Source of the DNA: Chryseobacterium polytrichastri
GTDB lineage: Bacteria > Bacteroidota > Bacteroidia > Flavobacteriales > Weeksellaceae
Length of the DNA: 46,288 nucleotides
Assembly (NCBI RefSeq): GCF_900142445.1
Contig: NZ_FRAV01000039.1
Coordinates: 1 to 46,288 of the forward strand
Direction: 5' to 3'
Below are positions 24,529 to 33,724 of this stretch, one piece after another. Position numbers and translations under genes: made by a program. Numbering within the stretch: the stretch's first letter is position 1; the number at the start of each line of letters is the position of its first letter. A model generated the notes under the pieces. It saw only the letters and a program-made list of their open reading frames with translations. It made no database searches and had not been told where the DNA came from.

Positions 24529-26352
24529 ATGAAGAAAAATAAATTTTTAGCTATTCTATTTTCTATTGTAGGACTACTATCTTTAAATTCATGTGAAGAT
24601 TATTTGGATGTAGAAAGCTTATCTAATACTGCTGAAAAACAGCAATTTGATTCCGCCTCAGATACTTTCTCTGCATTGGTAGGAGTTTACAACAGTACGA
24701 TGGGTGATAATACCTATGGTCAAAGAATGAATCTTATCCTTTCACAATCAGGAGACGATATGAGAACTTCCGGGGATTATAACGCTAATGACAGAAGAGG
24801 AATAAGTTGCTTCGGTGCAATACCTACAAATACAGAACTTTTAAGACCTTTCTTAGATACGTATGCAGGGATTGAAAGAGCAAACCTTGTGATTAAAAAC
24901 ATCCCAATTTCTCCGGTTTATCAAACAGGTACTGCTGCAGATAAAAAATTAATGGATAGATATTTGGGTGAAGCTTTAACGCTGAGAGCTCATTTTTATC
25001 ACGACCTTATTAAAAACTGGGGAGATGTTCCGTTTCAGGATGTTCCATCGGCAGATCTTACGGATTTATATCTTGCAAAAACAGACAGAGACATTATCTA
25101 TGATAAAATTCTTGATGATTTACTAAAAGCAGAAAGCCTTGTACCTTGGAGATCTGAAGGGGCTACAACAGCACAAAGAATTTCTAAAGGGGCTGTAAAA
25201 GGTTTAAGAGCAAGAATCGCATTGGCTAGAGCCGGATATTCTTTACGAAGAGCTCCGCAGCAAATGTTACAGGGTTCTAATCCGCAGAAGTATTATCAAA
25301 TTGCTTATGATGAATGTAAAGACATCATCAACTCCGGACAACATCAGTTGAACCCAAGCTATGAAGGATTATTCAGATCATTACACACCAATACTCAAGA
25401 TGCAACAAATGAAGTTATTTATGCCATCGGAGCATTCGGAGGAAATTCAAGAACAGACAGTAAAATTGGTTACTATAATGGGTTAAGACATGATGATACA
25501 GACTGGAAATCTTCAGGAGGAATTAGCGCAATCCCTGTTTATTTCTATGAGTTCACAAAATATGATTTGAGAAGAGATATAAACATTGCCATCTTCAGAG
25601 TAAGCACTACAAAACAGGAAGAACTTCAGACTTCTATCAACTGGAATGATGGTAAGTTCAGAAAATCTTGGTCATCCATCACAGGGACTTCTCAAAACCT
25701 TGGGATCGACTGGCCTTTGTTAAGATACTCCGATATCCTTTTAATGTTTGCTGAAGCAGATAACGAACTTCACAACGGGCCTTCTGCAGATGCTATTAAC
25801 GCCGTTATGTCGGTAAGACAAAGAGCTTATGCAGGAAACTTAGGACAGCTGGGAACTATTCCTACAGGCAAAACAGCATTCTTTAATTATCTTGTAAAAG
25901 AAAGACAATTGGAGTTTGGTGGAGAAGGGCTTAGAAAGTATGACCTGATTCGTTGGAATTTATTAGAAACTAAAATTAACGAAACAAGACAGAAGCTTAC
26001 CCAGTTTATGAATGGTACAGGAGATTATGCTAATGTTCCGGAATATATTTTCTATAAAAAAGCAACCTATACACCTACAAAAACAGCTCAGCAAAATGTT
26101 TTAGATATGGATTATTATACTACAACAGGAGTTGCCAAAGCAGACATTTTCTATAGTCCGAATCAAAGCGTTGCAACACCTTCCGGATATACAAAAGTAA
26201 ACTGGAGACTTGCGATGACTCAGCCCTACATCAGTGGTGACCCCATTAAGAGTTATGCATATTATTTCCAGCCCAACAAAAGAGAATTACTTCCATTAGC
26301 TTTAGATGTTGTTAACTCTAATTATAATCTTACCCAAGATTACGGTTACTAG
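24529..26352 (+). CDS. SusD-like surface glycan-binding lipoprotein (RagB/SusD family)
   Basis: 607 aa from ATG 24529, 10 nt after the susC stop; upstream in-frame starts lie inside susC. Lipoprotein signal with Cys22 in LLSLNSCEDYLD. Family hallmarks: SCEDYLDVE, RANLVIKNIP, GEALTLRAHFYHDLIKNWGDVPFQ split across the helical TPR core, SKGAVKGLRARIALARAG, DIINSGQHQLNP, LLRYSDILLMFAEADNEL, VKERQLEFGGEGLRKYDLIRWN. It forms the lid of the SusC channel and binds the glycan at the cell surface. A terminator-like hairpin follows at 26385, suggesting lower expression of the enzymes downstream. Confidence 0.95.
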   Translation: MKKNKFLAILFSIVGLLSLNSCEDYLDVESLSNTAEKQQFDSASDTFSALVGVYNSTMGDNTYGQRMNLILSQSGDDMRTSGDYNANDRRGISCFGAIPTNTELLRPFLDTYAGIERANLVIKNIPISPVYQTGTAADKKLMDRYLGEALTLRAHFYHDLIKNWGDVPFQDVPSADLTDLYLAKTDRDIIYDKILDDLLKAESLVPWRSEGATTAQRISKGAVKGLRARIALARAGYSLRRAPQQMLQGSNPQKYYQIAYDECKDIINSGQHQLNPSYEGLFRSLHTNTQDATNEVIYAIGAFGGNSRTDSKIGYYNGLRHDDTDWKSSGGISAIPVYFYEFTKYDLRRDINIAIFRVSTTKQEELQTSINWNDGKFRKSWSSITGTSQNLGIDWPLLRYSDILLMFAEADNELHNGPSADAINAVMSVRQRAYAGNLGQLGTIPTGKTAFFNYLVKERQLEFGGEGLRKYDLIRWNLLETKINETRQKLTQFMNGTGDYANVPEYIFYKKATYTPTKTAQQNVLDMDYYTTTGVAKADIFYSPNQSVATPSGYTKVNWRLAMTQPYISGDPIKSYAYYFQPNKRELLPLALDVVNSNYNLTQDYGY

Positions 26353-26384
26353 GAATATAAAAATACATTCATATTTAGTTTAAA

Positions 26385-26423
26385 TACAGACTTACTCTGT
26401 AACAGGAGATAAGTCTGTATTTT
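26385..26423 (+). terminator. Terminator or attenuator after susD
   Basis: TACAGACTTA pairs perfectly with TAAGTCTGTA around a 15-nt loop and is followed by TTTT. It separates susCD from the first pectinesterase gene, whose ATG is 24 nt further on. Confidence 0.7.
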
Positions 26424-26446
26424 AAAAAAATCCAAAATAAAATTCA

Positions 26447-27469
26447 ATGAAAGCTTCCTCTTTTCATAAAAATTTCATTCTGTTTTCTGTTTTTGCTGTA
26501 ATACTTTTAAGCCTCCTTTCTTTCAAAGCTCATGATAAAACAATCGTAGTTTCGAAAGACGGAAAAGGTAACTTCACCACCATACAGCAAGCCATTGACG
26601 CAGTTGAAAAAGGGACTTCAGCAAGAACAAAAATTTTAATTATAGCCGGAGTTTATAAAGAAAAGATCATCATTCCCGAAACAAAAGGAGCGATTTTAAT
26701 GGAAGGTGAAAATCCTGAAAACACCATCATCACTTATGATGATTTTGCTTCAAAAAAGAATTCGGAAGGAAAAGATATTGGAACAACCAATTCATCCACC
26801 ATTTTTATTTATTCAAATGATTTTACGGCAAGAAATATTTCATTTGAAAACAGTTCAGGAAGAGTCGGGCAAGCCGTTGCAGTCTTGACTTCAGGTGACA
26901 GAATCACTTTTGAAAATTGCAGATTCTTAGGAAATCAAGATACTTTATATTTAAAAGGCGCCCAGGATTTAGCAGATAAATCAAAACCTTCAAGAAATTA
27001 TTTTAAAAATTGCTATATCGAAGGAACAACCGATTATATTTTCGGAGCCGGAACAGCCGTTTTTGAAAACTGTACCATTTACTCCAAAGAAAATGCAAGC
27101 TACGTTACTGCCGCTTCTACTCCACAAGAAAATACGTTTGGATTTGTTTTTATTCAATCTAAAATTATCGGAAATGCTAAAGAAAATTCAGTGTATTTAG
27201 GAAGACCTTGGAGACCTTTTGCTAAAACAGTTTACATTGATTGTGAAATCAATTCAACCATAAAACCCGAAGGATGGCATAATTGGAGCAAGCCCGATGC
27301 AGAAAAGACAACATCTTACGCCGAATCAAACTCAAAAGGAACAGGAGGAAATATTTCTAAAAGAGTTTCGTGGTCACATCAATTAACCAAAGAAGAAAGA
27401 AAAAAATATACTACAGAAAACATACTCAAAGGAAACGATAACTGGAATCCGAAAAAGAGTTTAAAATAA
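26447..27469 (+). CDS. Pectin methylesterase, CE8 (first copy)
   Basis: Removes methyl esters from homogalacturonan. 340 aa with an N-terminal hydrophobic signal (FILFSVFAVILLSLLSF), so exported. Right-handed beta-helix enzyme with all CE8 signatures: GNFTTIQQAIDAV, GQAVAVLT (first catalytic Gln), GNQDTLY (catalytic Asp), YIEGTTDYIFGAGTAVFENC (nucleophile Asp) and LGRPWRPFAKTV (substrate-binding Arg and Trp). About half identical by eye to the second CE8 at 37561. It follows the hairpin after susD; downstream is a long hairpin repeat. Confidence 0.95.
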   Translation: MKASSFHKNFILFSVFAVILLSLLSFKAHDKTIVVSKDGKGNFTTIQQAIDAVEKGTSARTKILIIAGVYKEKIIIPETKGAILMEGENPENTIITYDDFASKKNSEGKDIGTTNSSTIFIYSNDFTARNISFENSSGRVGQAVAVLTSGDRITFENCRFLGNQDTLYLKGAQDLADKSKPSRNYFKNCYIEGTTDYIFGAGTAVFENCTIYSKENASYVTAASTPQENTFGFVFIQSKIIGNAKENSVYLGRPWRPFAKTVYIDCEINSTIKPEGWHNWSKPDAEKTTSYAESNSKGTGGNISKRVSWSHQLTKEERKKYTTENILKGNDNWNPKKSLK

Positions 27470-27479
27470 ATTAAAAATA

Positions 27480-27605
27480 TTTAAACCATTAAGGACACTG
27501 AAGAAGTTAAGTTTAATTAAGAAAAATCAAATAGATTTTTAAGGCTTAAAGCAAAGCTAAACTTAATGCTCTTCACTTCTTAAGAACATCTTAATGGTAA
27601 AAATT
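27480..27605. repeat. Hairpin repeat 'aaaccattaag', copy 1
   Basis: Left end AAACCATTAAGG, right end CTTAATGGT; internal segments are partly complementary, so the ~120-nt unit folds on itself. A related unit lies at 31670-31782. Confidence 0.65.
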
Positions 27606-27703
27606 AAAGGATAAAAATAATAACTATTCATATCATAAAGACAAAATTTTTAAAATCTAACCAAACTTTAAGCAAAACCATCAACAACACATAATTTTCA
27701 ATT

Positions 27704-29119
27704 ATGAAAAAGCATTTCACAAAATTATTAACGATAGGCATTTTATGCGGAATTTCAACTTTCGTTGATGCTCAAAATGTGGTAAGTTTCCCTGGTGCAG
27801 AAGGCTTTGGCAGATATACAACAGGTGGACGTGGCGGAAAGCTCTATACTGTCACCAAATTAACAGACGATGGATCAGAAGGAACGTTGAGGTTTGCTTT
27901 AAAACAAAAAGGTCCGAGATATATTGTTTTTAAAACAGGCGGAACCATTTATTTGGAATCACCGTTGAAAATACAGCAAGGCGATGTTACCATTGCGGGA
28001 CAAACTGCTCCCGGAGACGGAATTACCATTGCCAATTATGAAACTTTTGTCGCGGCAGATAATGTAATTATCCGCTACATGAGATTCAGAATGGGTGATC
28101 AGAAAAAATTTGAAGGAGATGCTTTGGGCGCAAGATTTATCAAAAATTTAATCGTAGATCATTGCTCGATGAGCTGGTCAACAGATGAAACGGTTTCCAT
28201 TTATGCGAACGAAAATACAACGCTTCAGTGGTGTGTGATTGCAGAAAGTTTAAGAAACTCTTTCCATCAAAAAGGAGCTCACGGATATGGCGGAATTGCC
28301 GGAGGAAAATTTGCCTCTTTCCATCATAATATATATGCCCATCACGACAGCAGGAATCCAAGATTGGGAGAATATGCAGGAAGTAAATTTGCATTAACAG
28401 ACCTTACTGATTTTAGGAATAATGTGATTTACAATTGGGGACACAATAATATATATGGAGGTGAAGGAATGAACGTCAACCTCATCAATAATTATTACAA
28501 ACCGGGACCGGCTACGACAACAAAACAAAGAATTGTTGCCATTGATAAAAATGAAAAACCTCAAACTGAAGTCTACAACATTTGGGGAAAATATTACATC
28601 AATGGAAATGTAGTCGAAGGAAGCCCGGAAGTAACTAAAGACAATTGGACGGAAGGCGTTTTCAGTCAAATGAAATCTTCTTATCATCTGACGGATAAAG
28701 ATAAAAATGAGATTAAAATCAATCAGCCTCATGATATTCAGAATAATGTAAAAACACATTCTGCAAAAGAAGCTTATGAGAAAATCTTACAGATCGGAGG
28801 TGCAAGTTTAGTGAGAGATGCTGTTGATGTACATGTATTGAAAGATGTCAAAAATGGAAGTTTCACCTACAAAGGTTCAAAAGGAAGTACCAATGGAATC
28901 ATCGACTCTCAATTGGATGTTGGAGGATTTCCAAAATTGAACGAAGGCAAACCTATACTCGATTCAGACAACGACGGAATGCCAGATGAATGGGAAATCA
29001 AGCATCAATTAAATCCAAAAATAGCCAATGCCAACGGAAGAGATTTAGATAAAAACTACGACAATATCGAAGTGTATTTCAATGATATTGTTAAAAAAAT
29101 AACTGAAGAACAAGACTAA
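27704..29119 (+). CDS. Pectate lyase, PL1 family, with Ca-binding C-terminal repeat
   Basis: Cleaves de-esterified polygalacturonate by beta-elimination, giving 4,5-unsaturated ends. 471 aa with a signal peptide ending near FVDAQ (residues 20-24). Parallel beta-helix: FPGAEGFGRYTTGGRGGKLY, LRFALKQKGPRYIVFKTGGTI, VIIRYMRFRMGD, LIVDHCSMSWSTDETVSIY, and NPRLGEYAGSKF with the catalytic Arg region, as in the Bacteroidota PL1 subfamily. Near the C-terminus, DSDNDGMPDEWE is a thrombospondin-type-3-like calcium loop, common in secreted enzymes of this phylum. The next gene follows after a 215-bp repeat. Confidence 0.92.
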   Translation: MKKHFTKLLTIGILCGISTFVDAQNVVSFPGAEGFGRYTTGGRGGKLYTVTKLTDDGSEGTLRFALKQKGPRYIVFKTGGTIYLESPLKIQQGDVTIAGQTAPGDGITIANYETFVAADNVIIRYMRFRMGDQKKFEGDALGARFIKNLIVDHCSMSWSTDETVSIYANENTTLQWCVIAESLRNSFHQKGAHGYGGIAGGKFASFHHNIYAHHDSRNPRLGEYAGSKFALTDLTDFRNNVIYNWGHNNIYGGEGMNVNLINNYYKPGPATTTKQRIVAIDKNEKPQTEVYNIWGKYYINGNVVEGSPEVTKDNWTEGVFSQMKSSYHLTDKDKNEIKINQPHDIQNNVKTHSAKEAYEKILQIGGASLVRDAVDVHVLKDVKNGSFTYKGSKGSTNGIIDSQLDVGGFPKLNEGKPILDSDNDGMPDEWEIKHQLNPKIANANGRDLDKNYDNIEVYFNDIVKKITEEQD

Positions 29120-29140
29120 TAACCATGAAAACTTTTTAAT

Positions 29141-29357
29141 GAACTTGTGTTTAAACTTTTTATTTTGACCTCAAAAGAGACAAGAGATTAACACTTGAGC
29201 TATTTAAGTTCATCATAAAGTGCAAACAAGAACACATAAGTAAAAAAATCTTTGATTTTTATTCTTTTGCAAGCTTTGTTTTTAAAATAGCTGAACTTTA
29301 AATGATTTAATAATAGCTTTTGTCTCTTTTGCAGTTTAATTTTTCAATTAATTTAAA
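29141..29357 (+). repeat. Dispersed ~215-bp repeat, family 'cacaaaagttacaaaag', copy 2
   Basis: Second copy of the unit at 17204-17418, same orientation, nearly identical in the core (AACACTTGAGCTATTTAAGT and CAAGAACACATAAGTAAAAA shared exactly). It fills the gap between the PL1 lyase and DUF4861 genes. Confidence 0.8.
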
Positions 29358-29391
29358 CAGGCTTAAAACATCAATTATAATAAAAAGTAAT

Positions 29392-30399
29392 ATGTCAACA
29401 TTAAAATTCAATTTATATAAAATATGGGTAGCGGGAGCAGTAATAAGTTCAACAATCAGTTTTGCTCAGACTTCTGTGATTGCTCAAATTAAAAAAAATC
29501 CGAAAGCTCCTTTTTCCTACGCAGAACTTTCTGTGAAAGAAGGAGGGAAATGGGAAGGCGATAAATACATTGGCGGAACTTTTAAAAATGTTCAGGAATT
29601 AACAATTCCAGCAGCGCACACCGACCATTCAACGTACATCAGATATGAAGGCATCGGGTTGGAAAATAATCAGATTGGCTACAGATTATATTTAGATTGG
29701 CGAAATGCCACCGATATTTTCGGTAAAAAAATAAACATGCTGGTTTTACCGGAAGTTGGACAAGACGGCTTTGAATCATATCATCACGATGCTCCTTGGG
29801 GACAGGATGTTTTGAAATCCGGCCGTACCATCGGTGTCGGTTCTTATGGAAGATATGACGAGCAAAATGATTATGTTGAAACTTTTAAAATCGTAAAAAA
29901 TACAACCGCAAAAGTAGTCAATGAAAAAGATCAATCTTCAGCAACCATCGATTACAAAGGCTGGAAAACCTGGGGTGACGCAGTAGATCTACAATCAAAA
30001 CTAACGATTTTCAACAAAGACCGTTTTGTAAAAGTAGATTTGAATTTGAGTAATACCCTATCCGGATTATGTACCGGAATTGTTGCTATTAAAAACATTC
30101 CGCTAAAACAGGGAATCAGTAAAAATAAAAAATGGGCTTACATGGCCACCTACGGAAATCAGACAGAAACCAAAAAAGAAGACAATCTGGGAATGGCAAT
30201 CTTCTACCCTCTTGAAAGTTTTGATAAATATGTGAAAACAAAATCTACTCATACAGTAGTTTTCAAGAAAACAAAGAATGTTTCCTATTACTTTTTGGGA
30301 GCGTGGTCTTTAGAACCAAATGGCTTGACAACTGAAGAATCTTTCTACCAAGATCTAGAGAAAAAGCTGGACATTTTAGATAAAAATAATCAACTTTAA
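29392..30399 (+). CDS. DUF4861 protein (first copy)
   Basis: 335 aa from ATG 29392; an earlier in-frame start would begin inside the dispersed repeat. Signal peptide ends near TISFAQ (about residue 27), so periplasmic or secreted. DUF4861 features: HTDHSTYIRYEGIGLENNQIG, YRLYLDWRNATDIFGKK, SYHHDAPWGQDVLKSGRTIG and a GYRLYLD-type beta-sandwich pattern, with conserved Asp/His in YHHDAPWG. Biochemical role unknown to me. It is 11 nt upstream of the GH105 gene, so the two are an operon, and a second paralogue sits beside the PL10 lyase at 42948. Location suggests action on uronate-containing oligosaccharides (inference). Confidence 0.85.
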   Translation: MSTLKFNLYKIWVAGAVISSTISFAQTSVIAQIKKNPKAPFSYAELSVKEGGKWEGDKYIGGTFKNVQELTIPAAHTDHSTYIRYEGIGLENNQIGYRLYLDWRNATDIFGKKINMLVLPEVGQDGFESYHHDAPWGQDVLKSGRTIGVGSYGRYDEQNDYVETFKIVKNTTAKVVNEKDQSSATIDYKGWKTWGDAVDLQSKLTIFNKDRFVKVDLNLSNTLSGLCTGIVAIKNIPLKQGISKNKKWAYMATYGNQTETKKEDNLGMAIFYPLESFDKYVKTKSTHTVVFKKTKNVSYYFLGAWSLEPNGLTTEESFYQDLEKKLDILDKNNQL

Positions 30400-30410
30400 A
30401 GTTTAAACGT

Positions 30411-31664
30411 ATGAACTTTATCAACAATCATATTAAGATATACGCATTCACGGCTTTATGTTCCGGAATCTTTTTTTCCTGCGCACAAAAGCCTTTACAT
30501 ATTGCTTCAAAAGAAGTAAAATCAGAAATAAAAGGAAAGATTTCAACACAACTTCCCTGGTCACAAAGAATGCTACAATCTGAGATTAAACGTTTCCCTG
30601 AAGCCTGGATGTTAGATTACAACAAAAATCCAAAATGGAGTTATCCCACTGCTATCGTTTTGGAAGGCGCAGAAAAACTGTATGAAAAAACAGGCAATAA
30701 AGAGTATTACAACTACATCACCAAATTCGGCGAAACGATGGTAAAGGAAGATGGAACCATTGTTTCCTATGATCTTTCAAAGTATAATATCGATATGCTG
30801 AATTGTGGAAATGTGCTTCTTTATCTCTACGAAAAAGAGAAGAAAGAGAAATATCTAAAAGCGCTACAAACACTTCGTTCACAAATTGACGGGCAGCCGA
30901 GAACTTCAGAAGGTGGTTTCTGGCATAAGAAAATCTATCCCAATCAAATGTGGTTGGATGGCCTTTATATGGGAGAACCATTTTATGCCAATTACACCCA
31001 CGAATTTTCAAAAGGAGCCGATGCAGAAAAGGCTTACGATGATATTGTTAATCAATTTGATCTTATTCAAAAACATCTGCTAGATAAAAAAACAGAGTTG
31101 TTATATCATGCTTGGGACGAAAGTAAAGAACAGGCTTGGGCCAATAAAGAAACCGGACTTTCACCTAATTTCTGGTCGAGAGCAATGGGTTGGTACGGAA
31201 TGGCAATGGTTGATGTATTAGATTATTTACCTCAAAACCATCCCGGAAGAGCAAAGCTAATTTCATACTTAAAATCGTATACCGATGCGGTTATTAAAGT
31301 TCAGGACAAAGAAACCGGACTTTGGTATCAGGTACTGGATAAAGGCTCAGAAAAAGGAAATTATTTGGAAGCTACAGGTTCATCGATGTTTGTCTATGTG
31401 ATGATGAAATCTGTCAACAAAGGATATTTACCAACCTCTTATAAAGCATATGCTAAAAAAGGCTACGACGGAATTATTAAAAATTTAATTTCTGTGGATG
31501 AAAACGGTGTTGTGAATTTAAATCAATGCTGCGCTGTGGCAGGTTTGGGCGGAACGCCTTACAGAAGTGGTTCATATGAATATTATGTGAATGAAGAAAT
31601 TCGTTCCAACGATCCAAAAGGAACCGGACCTTTTATTTTGGCAAGTTTGGAGTTTGAAAAATAA
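30411..31664 (+). CDS. Unsaturated uronyl/rhamnogalacturonyl hydrolase, GH105
   Basis: 417 aa (alpha/alpha)6-barrel. Hydrates and removes the 4,5-unsaturated uronic acid left by lyases at the non-reducing end. Lipoprotein signal with Cys near residue 24 (SGIFFSCAQ), so probably membrane-anchored facing the periplasm. Family stretches: AEKLYEKTGNKEYYNYI, GGFWHKKIYPNQMWLDGLYM with the Asp equivalent to the catalytic Asp of YteR, FWSRAMGWYGMAMVDVLDYL and CCAVAGLGGTPYRSGSYEYY. Co-transcribed with DUF4861 upstream. GH88 is the other possibility but the MWLDGLYMGEPF motif fits GH105. Confidence 0.9.
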   Translation: MNFINNHIKIYAFTALCSGIFFSCAQKPLHIASKEVKSEIKGKISTQLPWSQRMLQSEIKRFPEAWMLDYNKNPKWSYPTAIVLEGAEKLYEKTGNKEYYNYITKFGETMVKEDGTIVSYDLSKYNIDMLNCGNVLLYLYEKEKKEKYLKALQTLRSQIDGQPRTSEGGFWHKKIYPNQMWLDGLYMGEPFYANYTHEFSKGADAEKAYDDIVNQFDLIQKHLLDKKTELLYHAWDESKEQAWANKETGLSPNFWSRAMGWYGMAMVDVLDYLPQNHPGRAKLISYLKSYTDAVIKVQDKETGLWYQVLDKGSEKGNYLEATGSSMFVYVMMKSVNKGYLPTSYKAYAKKGYDGIIKNLISVDENGVVNLNQCCAVAGLGGTPYRSGSYEYYVNEEIRSNDPKGTGPFILASLEFEK

Positions 31665-31669
31665 TACTT

Positions 31670-31782
31670 TAAACCATTAAGAAAAATTAAGGAGTTAAGA
31701 TCTTATTAAGTTAATACTTAGAACGAAGCTCAACTTAATTACATTAAATTCCTTAATAAAAACCTTAATGGTGAAAATTTTA
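31670..31782. repeat. Hairpin repeat 'aaaccattaag', copy 2
   Basis: Left end TTTAAACCATTAAG, right end CCTTAATGGT, ~113 nt, related to 27480-27605. It is followed at 31795-31876 by a 'cctttgc...ctttgcg' fragment that matches 13448-13515 in reverse orientation. Confidence 0.65.
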
Positions 31783-31896
31783 AACATTCAACCTTTGCTG
31801 AGTGAAACGCCTTTGCAAACTTAAAAATATACATCAAGTTTAAAAAAATCTTTGCGCTCTTTGCGTTAAAAAATTAAACAGATCAAAAATCTGGTT

Positions 31897-33537
31897 ATGA
31901 AGAGAAAAATTTTAAATATAGCAACAATCACCATTTTCTCCATTGCATCAAGCTATTTGAGCGCACAGGAAAAAAACTACGTTTCTGAAGTATGGACCGC
32001 TGATCAGGGAAAGAACTTTAGAAATCCCATTTTATATGCAGATTATTCAGATCCGGACGCCATTCGTGTTGGAGATGATTATTATATGACCGCTTCAAGT
32101 TTCAATGAAGCTCCGGGATTGCCTATTCTTCACTCAAAAGATATGGTCAACTGGAAATTGGTCAACTACGCTATTCAGGACGTTCTTCCTAACGAACATT
32201 TTTCCACTCCCAAAAGAGGGGACGGAGTCTGGGCACCCAGCATCAGATTTCATAAAGGAGAGTTCTACATTTATTGGGGAGATCCCGATTTCGGAATTTA
32301 TATGGTGAAAACCAAAGATCCGTTGGGAGCTTGGGAAAAGCCAGTTTTGGTGATGGAAGGAAAAGGTTTAATAGATTCTTGTCCGTTTTGGGATGAAGAT
32401 GGAACGGCCTATTTAGTTCATGGTTGGGCAGGAAGCCGTGCCGGAGTAAAAAGTATTTTATCCATCAATAGAATGAATTCTGAAGGAACTAAAGTCTTAG
32501 ACAAAGGCATTCATGTTTTTGATGGTCACGATCATCATCCGACGGTTGAAGGTCCTAAAATGTATAAAAGAAATGGCTACTACTATATTTTTGCTCCCGC
32601 AGGAGGAGTGACCATAGGTTGGCAATTGGTCTTAAGATCAAAAAATATTTACGGTCCTTACGAAGAAAAGATCGTGTTGGAACAAGGTTCCACAAAAATC
32701 AACGGACCTCATCAAGGTGCCTGGGTTGATACACCTTCTGGAGAAGATTGGTTCTATCATTTTCAGGATGTAGATGCTGGGGGAAGAATTGTCCACTTAC
32801 AACCGATGAAATGGGAAAAAGATTGGCCCATCATCGGTATCGACCATAATAAAAACGGAATCGGTGAACCTGTTTTAACTTATAAAAAACCAAACGTAGG
32901 CAAATCCTACCCTATCGTTACTCCGCCAGAAACAGATGAATTTGATGGAGTTAAATTAGGATTGCAATGGCAATGGAGTGCCAACGAAAATATCGTTTGG
33001 TCATCCAAACTTCCGGGACAGAAATTTCTAAGATTATTCTCTATGAAAGTTCCTGAAGGAGAAAAAAATCTTTGGAACGTTCCGAATCTATTAACTCAAA
33101 AATTCCCTGCTCCAAATTTTGCAGCATCAACAAAAGTGACATTAACTCCCGAAGATGCCAAAGAAGGAAAAACAGCAGGACTTTTAATAATGGGCTTAGA
33201 TTATGAATCTATTGTCATTACCAATAAACCGGACGGATATTATCTTCAGTTAAGAAGAGCTGAAAAAGCAGACAAAGGCGGTGAAGAAAAGATTTTATTT
33301 GAAACAAAATTAAAAGCTAATGAAGCCTATTTAAAAGTAAACATCAATGAACCAAATGGTTTATGTCAGTTCAGCTACAGTGAAAACGGAAAAAATTTCA
33401 TTAAAGCAGGCGATGTTTTTCAGGCAAAACCAGGAAAATGGATTGGTACAAAAGTAGGTTTATATAGCATAAGCACAGCTAAAGCACCTCGCGGTGGATA
33501 TGCAGATTTTGATTGGTTTAGAATAACTAAAAATTAA
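31897..33537 (+). CDS. GH43 family glycosidase (arabinofuranosidase/xylosidase type)
   Basis: 546 aa. Signal peptide ending near SSYLSAQ (about residue 23). Residues 35-330 form the five-bladed propeller of GH43: NPILYADYSDPDAIRVGDDY with the catalytic base Asp, DSCPFWDEDGTAYLVHG with the pKa-tuning Asp, and HHPTVEGPKMYKRNGYYY with the general-acid Glu. The C-terminal ~200 residues are a beta-sandwich (GH43 C-terminal domain type, ending YADFDWFRI). In pectin loci such enzymes remove arabinose or xylose from side chains; exact substrate and subfamily cannot be set from sequence alone. Confidence 0.88.
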   Translation: MKRKILNIATITIFSIASSYLSAQEKNYVSEVWTADQGKNFRNPILYADYSDPDAIRVGDDYYMTASSFNEAPGLPILHSKDMVNWKLVNYAIQDVLPNEHFSTPKRGDGVWAPSIRFHKGEFYIYWGDPDFGIYMVKTKDPLGAWEKPVLVMEGKGLIDSCPFWDEDGTAYLVHGWAGSRAGVKSILSINRMNSEGTKVLDKGIHVFDGHDHHPTVEGPKMYKRNGYYYIFAPAGGVTIGWQLVLRSKNIYGPYEEKIVLEQGSTKINGPHQGAWVDTPSGEDWFYHFQDVDAGGRIVHLQPMKWEKDWPIIGIDHNKNGIGEPVLTYKKPNVGKSYPIVTPPETDEFDGVKLGLQWQWSANENIVWSSKLPGQKFLRLFSMKVPEGEKNLWNVPNLLTQKFPAPNFAASTKVTLTPEDAKEGKTAGLLIMGLDYESIVITNKPDGYYLQLRRAEKADKGGEEKILFETKLKANEAYLKVNINEPNGLCQFSYSENGKNFIKAGDVFQAKPGKWIGTKVGLYSISTAKAPRGGYADFDWFRITKN

Positions 33538-33541
33538 TACG

Positions 33542-33710
33542 TTGGTGAATCGCAAAGACGCAAAGAATATTTACAAAGTTTATGGTTTAAGGCGCAAGGA
33601 TTTTATCTTCGATAAAATTTAATACTTCAAAATTCATTGAAAATCTATGATTTTCTTGCGCCTTAAAACAGTATCAAGTTGAAAAACTTTGCGTCTTTGC
33701 GATAACCAAC
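33542..33710. repeat. Nested hairpin repeat 'gcaaagacgcaaag', copy 1
   Basis: The ends are inverted repeats (GTTGGTGAATCGCAAAGACG at the left, GTCTTTGCGATAACCAAC at the right). Inside is a second inverted pair ending AAGGCGCAAG / CTTGCGCCTT. Related units are at 36239-36403 and 39541-39659. Confidence 0.8.
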
Positions 33711-33724
33711 AAGATATATTAGTC

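Noticed and set aside
28140..28759. Antisense open frames within the PL1 lyase gene
   Set aside because: Shadows of the lyase; no features of their own.
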